Shown piece after piece: positions 10,651-19,651 of a stretch of 64,000 nucleotides of DNA. Both the position numbers and the translations under genes were made by a program. Each line of letters starts with the position of its first letter. The stretch's first letter is position 1. A model generated the notes under the pieces. It was given only the letters and a program-made list of their open reading frames with translations, ran no database searches and was not told the DNA's origin. The stretch lies in contig JANOPQ010000262.1 in the NCBI GenBank assembly GCA_031421935.1, forward strand, positions 12,894-76,893, read 5' to 3'. The stretch is from JAJTFW01 sp031421935 (lineage in GTDB: Bacteria > Bacteroidota > Bacteroidia > AKYH767-A > OLB10).

Positions 10651-10843
10651 ATGAAATCCTGTTTCATTTAACTTTATAAATTGATTTACAATGAGTTTTC
10701 GCCATCAGAGCTTCTTTTTTTACATTAAAAAGGGAAGCGCTTTCCGCATCTTAAATGTTTAAAGTTTCATCATTGTGTATTTTTTTTGCTGTTTTTGATC
10801 CAATCAATTTAATTAGTTTTACACTTCAACAAAAAATGATCTC

Positions 10844-11845
10844 ATGAAAATTCTAAAGAAAATTTTACTTGTACTAACTATTCTAATAGTGGTGCTTGCT
10901 ATTATTGGTTGGATGATGCCATCTACAATACATATTGAAAGAAGCATGAATATGAAGGCTTCGACTCCTTCAATTTTTAATCAAGTGAACGTAATGAAGA
11001 ATTGGGAAAATTGGAGTCCGTGGAAGGCGATGGATCCAGAAATGAAAATTACTTACAATGAAATTCCATCAGGTAATGGTGCGAGTTATTCTTGGGTGGG
11101 TGATAAGACCGGCGTTGGACAAATGACATTGTCAGATGTAAAGGAAAACGAATCAATTGTAACGCTACTTACTTTTGAAGGAGAAAAGGATGCTCTCAGT
11201 GGTTTCCGTTTTGAAAAAGATGGCGAAGAAACGAACGTAACATGGTATTTTGACAGTGAAGTAGGAGCGAATCCTTTCATGCGCTTATTTTGGAAAATGG
11301 GTGTTGGTATGATGGAAGATACATTCGATAGTGGGTTGAAAGCGTTAAGTGATGCAGCGGAAAAAAATCCAGTTGTTGTTGCTCCAACATTTAACATGGA
11401 AGTAAAAGTTATGCCTGCAACTGAATATGTTTTCATACATGATACAGCAAGTATTGCTACCATTGGACAAAAACTAGGAATGCATTATGGTGCATTGCTG
11501 GGTGTAATGCAATCTCAAAAATTGGAACAAACTGGTGCACCTTTCGCAATTTATTATTCGGAGTCTGAAACTAATTGGGAGTTGGATGCTTGTATTCCAG
11601 TTAATAAAACTGCAAAAAAAGAAGGTAATATTCAAATCGGAAAATATGCAGGGGGTAATATGTTAGTAGTTTCATATATGGGTCCTTATGAAGGAACTCC
11701 TGCAGGACATGAAGCAGCAGACACATATATCAAAACAAATAATTTAGAAGTGATCGGAGCACCATGGGAAAAATATGTTACAGATCCTATGACTGAAAAA
11801 GATTCTACAAAATGGTTAACTGAAATTTGTTATCCAGTGAAATAA
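10844..11845 (+). CDS. SRPBCC-domain and GyrI-like-domain membrane-anchored protein
   Basis: The 333-residue product begins with one hydrophobic segment (residues 6-25), so it is probably anchored in or exported across the inner membrane. Residues about 30-175 resemble the SRPBCC (START/polyketide cyclase-like) ligand-binding fold, including the NWENWSPWKAMDP segment. Residues about 180-333 resemble the GyrI-like/AraC effector-binding domain, with the YMGPYEG motif and a WLTEICYPV C-terminal strand. This two-domain architecture is common in Bacteroidota and its ligand is unknown. The gene is monocistronic and is followed by a hairpin terminator. The domain call is good; the function is unassigned. 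Confidence 0.75.
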   Translation: MKILKKILLVLTILIVVLAIIGWMMPSTIHIERSMNMKASTPSIFNQVNVMKNWENWSPWKAMDPEMKITYNEIPSGNGASYSWVGDKTGVGQMTLSDVKENESIVTLLTFEGEKDALSGFRFEKDGEETNVTWYFDSEVGANPFMRLFWKMGVGMMEDTFDSGLKALSDAAEKNPVVVAPTFNMEVKVMPATEYVFIHDTASIATIGQKLGMHYGALLGVMQSQKLEQTGAPFAIYYSESETNWELDACIPVNKTAKKEGNIQIGKYAGGNMLVVSYMGPYEGTPAGHEAADTYIKTNNLEVIGAPWEKYVTDPMTEKDSTKWLTEICYPVK

Positions 11846-11865
11846 AAAAATTAGTGATACAAATA

Positions 11866-11891
11866 AAAGGGAGCCCATTCGGACTCCCTTT
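11866..11891. terminator. Bidirectional hairpin terminator between SRPBCC gene and tatA
   Basis: An 8-bp perfect stem AAAGGGAG/CTCCCTTT (11866-11873 with 11884-11891) is extended by an inner CC/GG pair. It is followed by a T-rich run on the plus strand and an A-rich run on the other side. It lies between two convergent genes and would serve both. Confidence 0.8.
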
Positions 11892-11916
11892 CTTATTTTT
11901 ATTTATTGACGAAGAA

Positions 11917-12120
11917 TTAATCTTTATCGCTTATTTTTTTTGTTCCTTCTTCACCAGTTCCTTTTGATGCATCTTTAAACTCTTTTATGCCTTTACCTAA
12001 TCCTTTAGCAAGTTCAGGGATTCTCTTTCCTCCAAAAAAGAGTAGTACTACTACGAGAAGTAATATTATTTCAGGAGCGCCCATGCCTCCAAGAAATCCA
12101 ATAAATATAGTCAGATTCAT
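11917..12120 (-). CDS. tatA: Sec-independent protein translocase subunit TatA/E
   Basis: The 67-residue product has one N-terminal membrane helix (EIILLLVVVLLFFGGKRIPELAKGLGKGIK) with the FG hinge and the amphipathic helix typical of TatA/TatE. A charged tail ends in KKISDKD. It forms the pore component of the twin-arginine export system in the inner membrane. The ATG at 12120 is chosen over the in-frame TTG at 12141, because that TTG lies inside a perfect -7 promoter box (12139-12146) and would be upstream of the transcript start. Two probable Tat substrates are encoded in this window (superoxide dismutase and glycosylasparaginase). tatC is not present here. Confidence 0.93.
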   Translation of the reverse strand: MNLTIFIGFLGGMGAPEIILLLVVVLLFFGGKRIPELAKGLGKGIKEFKDASKGTGEEGTKKISDKD

Positions 12121-12138
12121 TTTTAGAATTTTACAGGG

Positions 12139-12146
12139 CAAAGGTA
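12139..12146 (-). promoter_or_regulatory. -7 promoter box TACCTTTG for tatA
   Basis: This is a perfect match to TAnnTTTG on the minus strand, 18 bases upstream of the tatA ATG. It overlaps a TTG that would otherwise be an alternative start, and so decides the start. No clear -33 TTG is present. Confidence 0.6.
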
Positions 12147-12524
12147 GTATTTTTTTTAGCGGGTTCCATGAATACTATTGCTAGTATTTAGATAAACAAT
12201 TGGAATAGAAAGCATTGAGTGATTTTATAAGTTGAAGATGATTGAAATGAATCCAAATTTCATCAAAAGAGAAGGTCGAATTGGAAATTCTAGAACCAAT
12301 TCTATAAATAGACACCTTTTTAATTCTTTTAGTAATTTGCCCTTCAACACCTTTCATTTTAATTGTAAGATGTATGTTTTAAGGGTTAAGTTGATCTTTA
12401 TTTTCAATTAAATTGTGGTAAACAACAATTCGATAAGAAAACCTGTGCGATCTAATTGTTTAATTTTAAGTGCAAGAGTTATTCAATTGTATTCCGTATT
12501 TTAGAGAAATAAATAAAAGAATTT
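12147..12524. other. Intergenic region between divergent tatA and response regulator
   Basis: About 380 AT-rich bases. It contains the tatA promoter at its left end and presumably that of the response regulator at its right. No further RNA, repeat or ORF was recognised. Confidence 0.5.
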
Positions 12525-13169
12525 ATGTCGATTCGTGTAGCAGTTTTTGATGATAATAATTTATTCCTTGAGTCCATGTCATCTTTTATTGAAGAGGCAC
12601 CTGGATTTTCTTTAGTAGGAGCTTTTGTTGATTGTGTGGATATAAAAACGAAGATTGATTCCTGCGAACCCGATGTGGTCATGATGGATATTGAAATGCC
12701 TCATGTAAGCGGAATCGAAGGATTGAAAACAATAAAAAAATTATTTCCAAAACTAAATGTCTTAATGCAAACATCTTTTGAAGATGATGATAAAGTGTTT
12801 GCTGCAATTTGCGCTGGAGCCTCTGGTTACATTTTGAAGAACACACTTCCTTCTCGAATATTGGAATCTATAGTGGAGGTATATCAAGGTGGATCACCAA
12901 TGAGTCCTACAGTTGCTCGCAAAGTACTTGGCTTTTTACAACAACCACCTCCTGTAGTTGCAAAAGAAATTCCCAATTATAATTTGTCGAATCGTGAAAA
13001 GGAAGTCTTGGGTTGTTTAGTAAAAGGAATGAGTTATAAGATGATCGCCGACCATTGTCATATTAGTTACGAAACCGTTCGATCACACATGAAAAATATT
13101 TACGAGAAGTTACATGTAGTAAGCATGACTGAAGCGGTTGCAAAAGCGATCAACCAAGGATTAGTGTAA
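12525..13169 (+). CDS. NarL/FixJ-family response regulator
   Basis: The 214-residue product has a receiver domain at residues 1-120. Its acidic pair is D9/D10, the phospho-acceptor is D55 in MMDIEMP, and the conserved lysine is K105 in YILKN. A LuxR-type helix-turn-helix follows at about 150-214 (LSNREKEVLGCLVKGMSYK and YETVRSHMKNIYEKLHV). It is a cytoplasmic DNA-binding regulator switched by phosphorylation. No partner histidine kinase is adjacent, so it is an orphan. Its downstream neighbour is convergent. Confidence 0.92.
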   Translation: MSIRVAVFDDNNLFLESMSSFIEEAPGFSLVGAFVDCVDIKTKIDSCEPDVVMMDIEMPHVSGIEGLKTIKKLFPKLNVLMQTSFEDDDKVFAAICAGASGYILKNTLPSRILESIVEVYQGGSPMSPTVARKVLGFLQQPPPVVAKEIPNYNLSNREKEVLGCLVKGMSYKMIADHCHISYETVRSHMKNIYEKLHVVSMTEAVAKAINQGLV

Positions 13170-13180
13170 TCAAGAAAAAA

Positions 13181-14461
13181 TTATTTTCTTGCCAACCAGT
13201 TCTTCGGATCTAACTTCGAAGAGTTTTTCCAAATCTCTAAATGTATTTCTCCTTTAGAACCTTCGCCTTCTCCCAAAGTTCCGATAGATTGTTTTGTGCT
13301 CACTTTATCTCCCGTATTAACTGATACCGTTTCTAAATTAGAATACACACTGAGGTAATCACCATGTCGAATAATAACAGCCTTTCCAGCTCCTGGAATG
13401 GTGATCACACCACTTACAGTTCCTTCAAAAATACTTCTTGCAGTAGCTCCTCGTCCGCTTTGAATATCAATACCATTATTCTTTACCATAATTCCTTTCA
13501 ATTCTTTGTGAGGATGTTCTCCAAACACACTTGAAATGGTTCCTTCGTTCACGGGCCAAGGGAGTAATCCTTTGTTGCCGGAAAAGCTATTCGACAATTT
13601 TGCCGCTTCAGGAGTTAGTGTAAATACATTACTATTGGTGATATTCTTTTTTCCTGCCGCCACCGCCTTTTTTCGAGCAGCTTCAATTTCTTTCTTGATG
13701 AGATTTTCAATGGCACGATCTAGTTTTTTCTTGGCTGCTTGCTTATCCGCTAAATCTTTTTTTAATTTCTTCTCGCGATCAGTAAGTTTAACTAATAGTT
13801 TATCCTGATCTTTCTTTTCTTTTTCTAAAGTTGATTTTTGTTTTTGTTCTGTATTCCGCAAACTTGTTTTTTCATTTTTCTTCTGCTCCAGTTCCTGCTT
13901 CTTTCCTGTAAGCTGTTCTTGTGTGCCTAAAATTTGCGCGGCTTGCGTTCTGCGATATACTCCATACTGTTGAAGGTATTTCATCCGTTTGTAAGCTTGA
14001 TTGAAATTTTCAGAAGCAAAAATGAACATAAGGAGCTGGTAATTATTGCGCGTCAAATAAGCATTGCGAATCATCACAGCATATTCTCTTTTTAACTTAT
14101 GCAATTCCGTTTCTAAGCCACCTATTTCTTTTGTTGTGGAAGCGATAGCTCCTCCTATAGAAGAAATTTCAGAGTTAATCGTTCCAATTAATGCTTCCCT
14201 CAGTTGTATTTTTTTTCGAAGAGCAGCTAATTGTTCAGCGGTACTATTTTTATTTTTTTCTACAATCTTTAATTGCTTACTCGTAAAATCAATTTCTTTC
14301 TGAATTTTTGCTTTTTTGTTTTCTAACTCTTTTTTGTTTTGCGCAAAGGAAGTGCTGCTTCCTATTATCATTAGGAAGAGAACTATTAGGCATAAATGTT
14401 TTTTAACGACTACGTTCAAAGTTCGAGGGGATATTGAATGGGAATTCTTGGACTTCACCAA
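13181..14461 (-). CDS. EnvC-like murein hydrolase activator, coiled coil plus M23 domain
   Basis: The 426-residue product has a signal peptide (hydrophobic LCLIVLFLMIIGSSTSFAQ ending near residue 41), a long coiled coil at about 42-275 rich in K, E and Q, and a C-terminal M23/LytM domain at about 300-426. The usual LytM zinc ligands are not conserved. HxxxD is replaced (NNGIDIQSG) and HLEIW remains, so it is more likely an activator of amidases than an active endopeptidase, as in EnvC. The ATG at 14461 overlaps the DUF4292 gene by 59 bp and gives a long n-region. A TTG at 14419 would give a tidier signal peptide. It is the last gene of the minus-strand run that begins at dut. Confidence 0.85.
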   Translation of the reverse strand: MVKSKNSHSISPRTLNVVVKKHLCLIVLFLMIIGSSTSFAQNKKELENKKAKIQKEIDFTSKQLKIVEKNKNSTAEQLAALRKKIQLREALIGTINSEISSIGGAIASTTKEIGGLETELHKLKREYAVMIRNAYLTRNNYQLLMFIFASENFNQAYKRMKYLQQYGVYRRTQAAQILGTQEQLTGKKQELEQKKNEKTSLRNTEQKQKSTLEKEKKDQDKLLVKLTDREKKLKKDLADKQAAKKKLDRAIENLIKKEIEAARKKAVAAGKKNITNSNVFTLTPEAAKLSNSFSGNKGLLPWPVNEGTISSVFGEHPHKELKGIMVKNNGIDIQSGRGATARSIFEGTVSGVITIPGAGKAVIIRHGDYLSVYSNLETVSVNTGDKVSTKQSIGTLGEGEGSKGEIHLEIWKNSSKLDPKNWLARK

Positions 14462-15257
14462 CTTTTAGTTTTCCGAAATCGATACTGATCTCAAGTTCTT
14501 TTTCTGCTTTTACTTTTGTCTTCGACTTAAATGGAAACTGTCCAGCATCGGTTTGGCGAAAGTCTTCGTATTCTGTCAGTAGACTTTTGTTAATTCTTTG
14601 GTCAAGTACCGACATTTTAAAAATGCGATAAAAAGTATCATTGATAAATACATCTTGAATAACAGGCTTACTCAAATCACCTTCTTCCAAAGAACGTTTT
14701 AATTTCTTTTTATTGAGGGAGCTTAACACATAAAACTTTTCTTCTAGGTAAACAGAATTAAAGCGATTTTCATTTTTCTTGTAAGCGAAAAAATTCCCGT
14801 ATAATAGCGCTTGTACAATTTCAAAATTAACCTTTAGTTGAAGCAATTTATTTATTGTTTCAAAAGTATTGACCTGATATTTATTGTGAATTCGATCTAG
14901 CATCATTACGGAGTCAGGTGTAATCATCACTCGAGCTACTTCTATACCTAATAGCGGAGAAATAGAAATCCAAATGACACTGTCTTTCTTTGCACGTAAA
15001 GTAATATTGAATGAAGTTTCATTTCCTTCTTGATTCGTCTTCACGCTGGCTTTCCCACTGATCCATTCTGCTTTGAAGGAACATGAATCCAATCGCCCCA
15101 TTAAAACTTGAACAGATTCATTTTCCATTGGAACGATGGCACCAGGTTGAACATTCAATGATTTTTGTCTTGACTTACAGGATTGAATGGTTATTACTAA
15201 AATCATCAAGCCAGCCAGAAAGGGAAGATGATGTCTAATCATATAGTTTTTTTTCAC
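14403..15257 (-). CDS. DUF4292 family lipoprotein
   Basis: The product is 284 residues with a lipoprotein signal (lipobox ending TIQSC, cysteine about residue 27), so it is periplasmic and lipid-anchored. The body matches the Bacteroidota DUF4292 pattern: KASVK, SVIWISISPLLGIEVARV and PDSVMMLDR. The fold resembles LolA/LolB-like proteins, but the role is not established. An in-frame ATG at 15242 overlaps the upstream stop by only 8 bases and is an equally good start. It sits between a TPR lipoprotein and an EnvC-like protein, a gene order widely seen in this phylum. Confidence 0.88.
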   Translation of the reverse strand: MKKNYMIRHHLPFLAGLMILVITIQSCKSRQKSLNVQPGAIVPMENESVQVLMGRLDSCSFKAEWISGKASVKTNQEGNETSFNITLRAKKDSVIWISISPLLGIEVARVMITPDSVMMLDRIHNKYQVNTFETINKLLQLKVNFEIVQALLYGNFFAYKKNENRFNSVYLEEKFYVLSSLNKKKLKRSLEEGDLSKPVIQDVFINDTFYRIFKMSVLDQRINKSLLTEYEDFRQTDAGQFPFKSKTKVKAEKELEISIDFGKLKVGEVQEFPFNIPSNFERSR

Positions 15258-16989
15258 TCAATTTTTTATCTAGTAATTCCGAATGGTCACCTACCTTTTT
15301 TGCTTTCTGCCAATATTCAACAGCTTCACTCGCTCTTCCAAGCTTAAATAAAATATCGCCATAATGTTCCAATACAGTTCCACTCACTTCACTTGAATTT
15401 TGTCTGGCCTTTTCTAACCATGTTAAAGCTTCACTGAATTTTCCTTGCTTGTAAAGAACCCATGCATACGTATCTAAAAAGTTTGCATTGTTCGGGCTAA
15501 TTTCATTGGATCGCTTCGACATCTCAGCTGCTTTTTCCAATTGTTCATTTCGAAGTGACAAATAATAAGCCCAGTTGTTTAATACATATACGTTGCTGCC
15601 ATCTATGTTTAACGCTTTTTGGTAATATTTGTCAGAGTCTTCAAACTTTTTAAGTTTATCATAAACATCTCCCAAGTTGGAATAAAAATCTATTTGCTCT
15701 TGATCATTGTCCACTACTAATTTACTTCCACTTACTAACGTTTTAGCAGCGTCGTCGTATTTTTTATTTTGAATTTTCGCTATACCATTAAACAAATACA
15801 AAAAACTTTGATCGGGAAATAGACCCAACGCTTCTTCTGATTCTTCTTCCATCATATTAAATTCTTTTAGCTCCGCCTCCAGAATTAATAATTGTTGCCA
15901 AGCTCGAAGATTTTTTTTGTCAAGATTTAAACTTATTCTGTATTGATCTCTCGCTTCAGGATATTGTTTGTTGACCGATAAAAAATCTGCGTAAACAGAT
16001 TGAGGATTCGCTTCACCGGGATGAGTTTGACTTAATCGTTTACTTAACTCCAATGATTGATCCATCATCTCTGGACTCGTTTCTACTAACGGCAAATAAC
16101 TAGTCAAAATTCTAATTTTTACTTCACTTGCAAGTTGATTGGATGAAAATGCTTTTTTTAATTGCTCAAACGATTCTGCCTTTTTCTCTTCACTGCGATA
16201 TTGTTCAGCCAATGCCAATGCTATGCTCGGATTGTCTGGATCAATTTGCTGCATGCGTTGAATTGTCTCTTTCGCTTTGTCGGGCTGATTATTTACTTGC
16301 CATAGCTCAACTAGCAATGAATAATTATCTAAATTCTCGGGCTCCGACTTTATCAATTTCTCTAACTCATTGGCAGCCTCAGTCACTTTTCCTAACTTCA
16401 AGTACATGCGTTGCTTTTGAATTGATAAGTCTCTCGATACTCCTAACTTCTCTTCAATTTTGTCGTAAATTTTAATGGCTTCTAATAATTTCCCTTGCAT
16501 CAACAAAGCATCCGATTCGTTGAATAAGTATTCAATGCGTTCTGGATTTTTACGATGAAGCTGCTGATAAATTTCAATAGCATTGCTGTATTTACCAGAT
16601 TTCTCATATGTATCTGCAAGTAGCATAGCATACCATTCATTGTCCGGACTTAATTCAGCGGCGGTTTTGATAAAGAAAAGCGCATCATTAATTTTTCCTT
16701 TTTGATTGTAGATGGCTGCCAATTCAAACATGGCTGCATGATTCTTTGGATCTAAGCGAATGCATTGTGCAAACAAATCAGCAGCTGCTTGAATGTTTCC
16801 ACTTGCTTTTTCTTTTTGTGCATCAAAAAAAGTATATGTTAAAGTGATCCGTTGTTGTTCGGTCATTTCATTTTTACTTTTGCTTGACGGAGCCGCCGCA
16901 GTACTCGTGCTTTTTTTGGCTGGGCTGCATGCACTAATTAAAAGCGTAACGCTTAAGGGAAGGATGTAAAAAAGTCGGAGTAGTTTCAT
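15235..16989 (-). CDS. Tetratricopeptide-repeat lipoprotein
   Basis: The 584-residue product has a lipoprotein signal (lipobox LLISAC, cysteine near residue 21). About twelve to fourteen TPR-like helical pairs follow, from about residue 45 to the end, for example the NHAAMFELAAIYNQKGKIND and VYVLNNWAYYLSLR segments. It is probably a protein-interaction scaffold in the periplasm or at the inner face of the outer membrane. The start lies two bases from the stop of the nucleotidyltransferase gene and its end overlaps the DUF4292 gene, so translation is probably coupled. The partner is unknown. Confidence 0.88.
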   Translation of the reverse strand: MKLLRLFYILPLSVTLLISACSPAKKSTSTAAAPSSKSKNEMTEQQRITLTYTFFDAQKEKASGNIQAAADLFAQCIRLDPKNHAAMFELAAIYNQKGKINDALFFIKTAAELSPDNEWYAMLLADTYEKSGKYSNAIEIYQQLHRKNPERIEYLFNESDALLMQGKLLEAIKIYDKIEEKLGVSRDLSIQKQRMYLKLGKVTEAANELEKLIKSEPENLDNYSLLVELWQVNNQPDKAKETIQRMQQIDPDNPSIALALAEQYRSEEKKAESFEQLKKAFSSNQLASEVKIRILTSYLPLVETSPEMMDQSLELSKRLSQTHPGEANPQSVYADFLSVNKQYPEARDQYRISLNLDKKNLRAWQQLLILEAELKEFNMMEEESEEALGLFPDQSFLYLFNGIAKIQNKKYDDAAKTLVSGSKLVVDNDQEQIDFYSNLGDVYDKLKKFEDSDKYYQKALNIDGSNVYVLNNWAYYLSLRNEQLEKAAEMSKRSNEISPNNANFLDTYAWVLYKQGKFSEALTWLEKARQNSSEVSGTVLEHYGDILFKLGRASEAVEYWQKAKKVGDHSELLDKKLSEKKLYD

Positions 16990-16991
16990 GT

Positions 16992-17993
16992 TTAGGATTC
17001 AGTACTATAATCGCCAATACTAAGGTCTTTTAATTGGCCGTGATAATGAACGTAATTTCCTATCAATGAATTGTCAATTCCTGCATCTTTTAATTGAGCG
17101 TGGTCTCTCACAATGCTGTTTTTAAGGATGCTATTGGTCACTTTCGTGTTTTTTCCAATACTAACATGCGGACCTACTACAGATGATTCTATGATTACAT
17201 CATCTCCAATGAAACAAGGAGGAATGATTACGCTATTATTAATTTTAGCCGATGTTGCAATATGATTATTCGGATATTTCATCTCCAATACGCGCAAGTT
17301 GGTATAAACGGTTGCATCTTTATTTCCACAGTCGAGCCACTCATCTACTTTACCAGCTTTCAATATTTTTCCTTTCGCTTTCATATTTTCCAACGCATTG
17401 GTCAATTGAAATTCGCCTTTATCTTTAATGTTGTTATCAATTAAATATTGAAGTTCACTTCGCAGATATTCTCCATCTTTTAAGTAGTAAATTCCAATGA
17501 TAGCTAAGTCCGAAACATATTCTTGTGGCTTCTCCACAAAATCCGTTATCGTTGCGTCAGATGTAGTTTTCACAACACCAAACTGACGTGGATCTTCAAT
17601 TTGTTTTACCCAAATAACGCCATCGCAATTTGGATCCATTTTAAAGTCGGCGCTAAAAAGTGTATCTGCAAATGCGACTACAACAGGTCCTTTTAATGCA
17701 GACTCAGCACAAAGAATAGCATGAGCTGTACCGAGGGGAACATCCTGATAATGGATACTTCCTTTAGCACCTAAATCTTCAGCAATCTTTATTAAATTCT
17801 TTTCCGCTTCTTCGCCAAAATGTCCTACTACAAATGCAATCTCTTCTACTTTCTGATTGCACATGCGAATAATATCTTCCATCAAATGTTGAACGATTGG
17901 TTTTCCTGCTACTGGAATTACTGGCTTTGGTGTTGTCAGCGTATGCGGACGCATTCTCTTGCCCATACCTGCCATTGGAACGATGATTCTCAT
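16992..17993 (-). CDS. Sugar-phosphate nucleotidyltransferase (glucose-1-phosphate thymidylyltransferase-like)
   Basis: The 333-residue product starts with the nucleotide-binding signature PMAGMGKRMRPHTLTTPKP of the RmlA/GlmU-type nucleotidyltransferases. The catalytic domain extends to about residue 235, with FADTLF and VEKPQEY motifs. The C-terminal 90 residues carry hexapeptide-like turns (INNSVIIPPCFIGDDVIIES) forming a left-handed beta-helix. It should make an NDP-sugar in the cytoplasm. The exact sugar and base cannot be told from sequence. It lies between dut and the TPR gene in one minus-strand run. Confidence 0.88.
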   Translation of the reverse strand: MRIIVPMAGMGKRMRPHTLTTPKPVIPVAGKPIVQHLMEDIIRMCNQKVEEIAFVVGHFGEEAEKNLIKIAEDLGAKGSIHYQDVPLGTAHAILCAESALKGPVVVAFADTLFSADFKMDPNCDGVIWVKQIEDPRQFGVVKTTSDATITDFVEKPQEYVSDLAIIGIYYLKDGEYLRSELQYLIDNNIKDKGEFQLTNALENMKAKGKILKAGKVDEWLDCGNKDATVYTNLRVLEMKYPNNHIATSAKINNSVIIPPCFIGDDVIIESSVVGPHVSIGKNTKVTNSILKNSIVRDHAQLKDAGIDNSLIGNYVHYHGQLKDLSIGDYSTES

Positions 17994-18068
17994 AGAATTT
18001 ATTTAATATTAAATTACCTAATTGTTTATTTTAAAAGAAAAATTATTTTAAATTGTTAGTCGTTAATT

Positions 18069-18500
18069 TTATTTTCCAGTAGAACCAAATCCTCCTGCTC
18101 CTCTTTCGCTTTCTTCCAATTGTTTTGATTCTTTCCATACAACTCTTTCATGTTTCGCAATAACCATCTGAGCAATGCGCTCTCCATCATTAATTACAAA
18201 TTCTTTTTTGCCATGATTTATTAAAATCACTTTAATTTCCCCTCTATAATCGGCATCTACAGTCCCTGGACTATTTAAAACGGTAATTCCATTTTTGGCT
18301 GCTAATCCACTTCTAGGACGTATTTGAGCTTCAAACCCAATGGGTAATTCCATGAAAAGTCCGGTTGGAATAATCACAGTATCAGAAGGTTGAATTGAAA
18401 TGGGCGAGTCTAAATTAGCCTTCAAATCCATCCCTGCTGATGCAATTGTTTCATAAGCAGGCAAAGGATGATGGCTTTGGTTGATGATTTTTACTTCCAT
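18069..18500 (-). CDS. dut: dUTP diphosphatase
   Basis: The 143-residue product is the typical length of the trimeric enzyme, which hydrolyses dUTP to dUMP and pyrophosphate. All five motifs are present: AGMDLKA, RPRSGLA, GTVDADYRGEIKV, GERIAQMVI and the glycine-rich tail RGAGGFGSTGK. It is the first gene of the run that continues into the nucleotidyltransferase, TPR, DUF4292 and EnvC-like genes. A gap of 75 bases to the next gene leaves the operon linkage likely but not certain. Confidence 0.96.
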   Translation of the reverse strand: MEVKIINQSHHPLPAYETIASAGMDLKANLDSPISIQPSDTVIIPTGLFMELPIGFEAQIRPRSGLAAKNGITVLNSPGTVDADYRGEIKVILINHGKKEFVINDGERIAQMVIAKHERVVWKESKQLEESERGAGGFGSTGK

Positions 18501-18906
18501 GTTGTGGAGCGAAATTAACGTTTTTACACGCCCCTCAGTAATATATTCGAGGTGTTTATCCTGCCCAAATTGTTAAAAAAATGAATCGATGGTATCACTT
18601 AATCACTGTAACACTCTTAGAATTTGGTAGTCAAATTATCTTTTGTATTAGTTTCGACTGTAAGAATAAGTGTAAATCTCCTTCGATTTTGCTGTAACTA
18701 TTCGTAATTCAATACGTATATCATGCGCGAGACAGTTTTTGAGTTTGTTCAATGTGTTTAAAATCAATATTTTACAATCTATCTTTTTTCTGATGATTTT
18801 TTTATTAGATGTGAGGAATCGCCAAGTATTGTAACCTTATCGAGTGAAATTGAGTTTAATTACGCATGTGCTGTTGCTCTGTGTTGACGCCTCTAACCGA
18901 CTTACC
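18501..18906. other. Divergent intergenic region upstream of the polysaccharide locus
   Basis: About 400 bases separate dut from the Wza-like gene and must hold promoters in both directions. Near matches to the -7 box are visible (for example TATCTTTT around 18636), but no perfect TAnnTTTG was found. An in-frame GTG at 18844 extends the Wza-like frame but would bury the lipoprotein signal. No other feature was recognised. Confidence 0.45.
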
Positions 18907-19650
18907 ATGAAATTAACTTCAAATTTTTTACTCAAAATTGCCACCATGGGTGTGACAGGATTAATCATCCTTTTGCTCTTCAGCTCCTGCAATAAGTACG
19001 CCTTGTACCAAACCAATGCGACCAAAACGTCGAAAGGTTCTACCAGTGAGATTTCAGAGAAAGTTTTATCAACAGGTGATAAGATTTCACTTAGTGTTTG
19101 GGGTCATGATGAATTGAGCGTCGGTTCTGTTCATAGCGTTTATAGCATTCCCGAAGAAGCAGGAAAGTGGTTACAGATTGATGAAAATGGAGATGCGAAT
19201 TTACCTCAAATTGGAAAAGTAAAATTGGAAGGATTGACCTTGTTAAAAGCAGAAGAAAAGTTGGTGAATTTATATAGTCAATTTATTCAAAAGCCAATTT
19301 TGAATTTGCGTTTGCTAAGTAATCAAGTTACAGTGCTCGGAGAAGTACAAAGTCCAGGAAATTATGTTTTCCATACGGATCAAGTTCGTTTGGTGGATAT
19401 GATTGGTAAAGCAAATGGATTTACAGATTATGCAAAAACAACCGACATTAAAATTATTCGTGGGATTGAAACGATAAGAGTGGATCTGACAAAAGCAGCA
19501 AGCAACGAAGTGATGGTAACATCACGCGATGTAATATATGTAGGTCCAGGAAGAAATAAATCATTTGATCGCATCGCTTCAAAGTTGATTCCATTAGCGA
19601 GTTTACTCACTGCCTTAGCGCTAGTATATAACGTATCCGTAAGTAAATAA
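18907..19650 (+). CDS. Polysaccharide export outer-membrane lipoprotein, Wza-like
   Basis: From the ATG at 18907 the product is 247 residues. It has a lipoprotein signal (LIILLLFSSC, cysteine near 28), a poly_export domain at about 45-150 (GDKISLSVWGHDELS) and a SLBB-type domain at about 155-230 (VTVLGEVQSPGNYVF). A C-terminal hydrophobic segment (LIPLASLLTALALVYNV) could be the outer-membrane helix. It is the exit channel of a Wzx/Wzy or synthase-type polysaccharide pathway. A GTG 63 bases upstream is in frame, but the shorter start gives the expected signal peptide. One base separates it from the Wzz/tyrosine kinase gene. Confidence 0.92.
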   Translation: MKLTSNFLLKIATMGVTGLIILLLFSSCNKYALYQTNATKTSKGSTSEISEKVLSTGDKISLSVWGHDELSVGSVHSVYSIPEEAGKWLQIDENGDANLPQIGKVKLEGLTLLKAEEKLVNLYSQFIQKPILNLRLLSNQVTVLGEVQSPGNYVFHTDQVRLVDMIGKANGFTDYAKTTDIKIIRGIETIRVDLTKAASNEVMVTSRDVIYVGPGRNKSFDRIASKLIPLASLLTALALVYNVSVSK

Positions 19651-19651
19651 T

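Noticed and set aside
12121..12141. Longer tatA start at a TTG (12141)
   Set aside because: The TTG lies inside a perfect -7 promoter box, and the ATG at 12120 gives the normal TatA N-terminus.
18844..18906. GTG start for the Wza-like gene
   Set aside because: The shorter ATG start gives a standard lipoprotein signal. The extension adds a second hydrophobic stretch with no family support.
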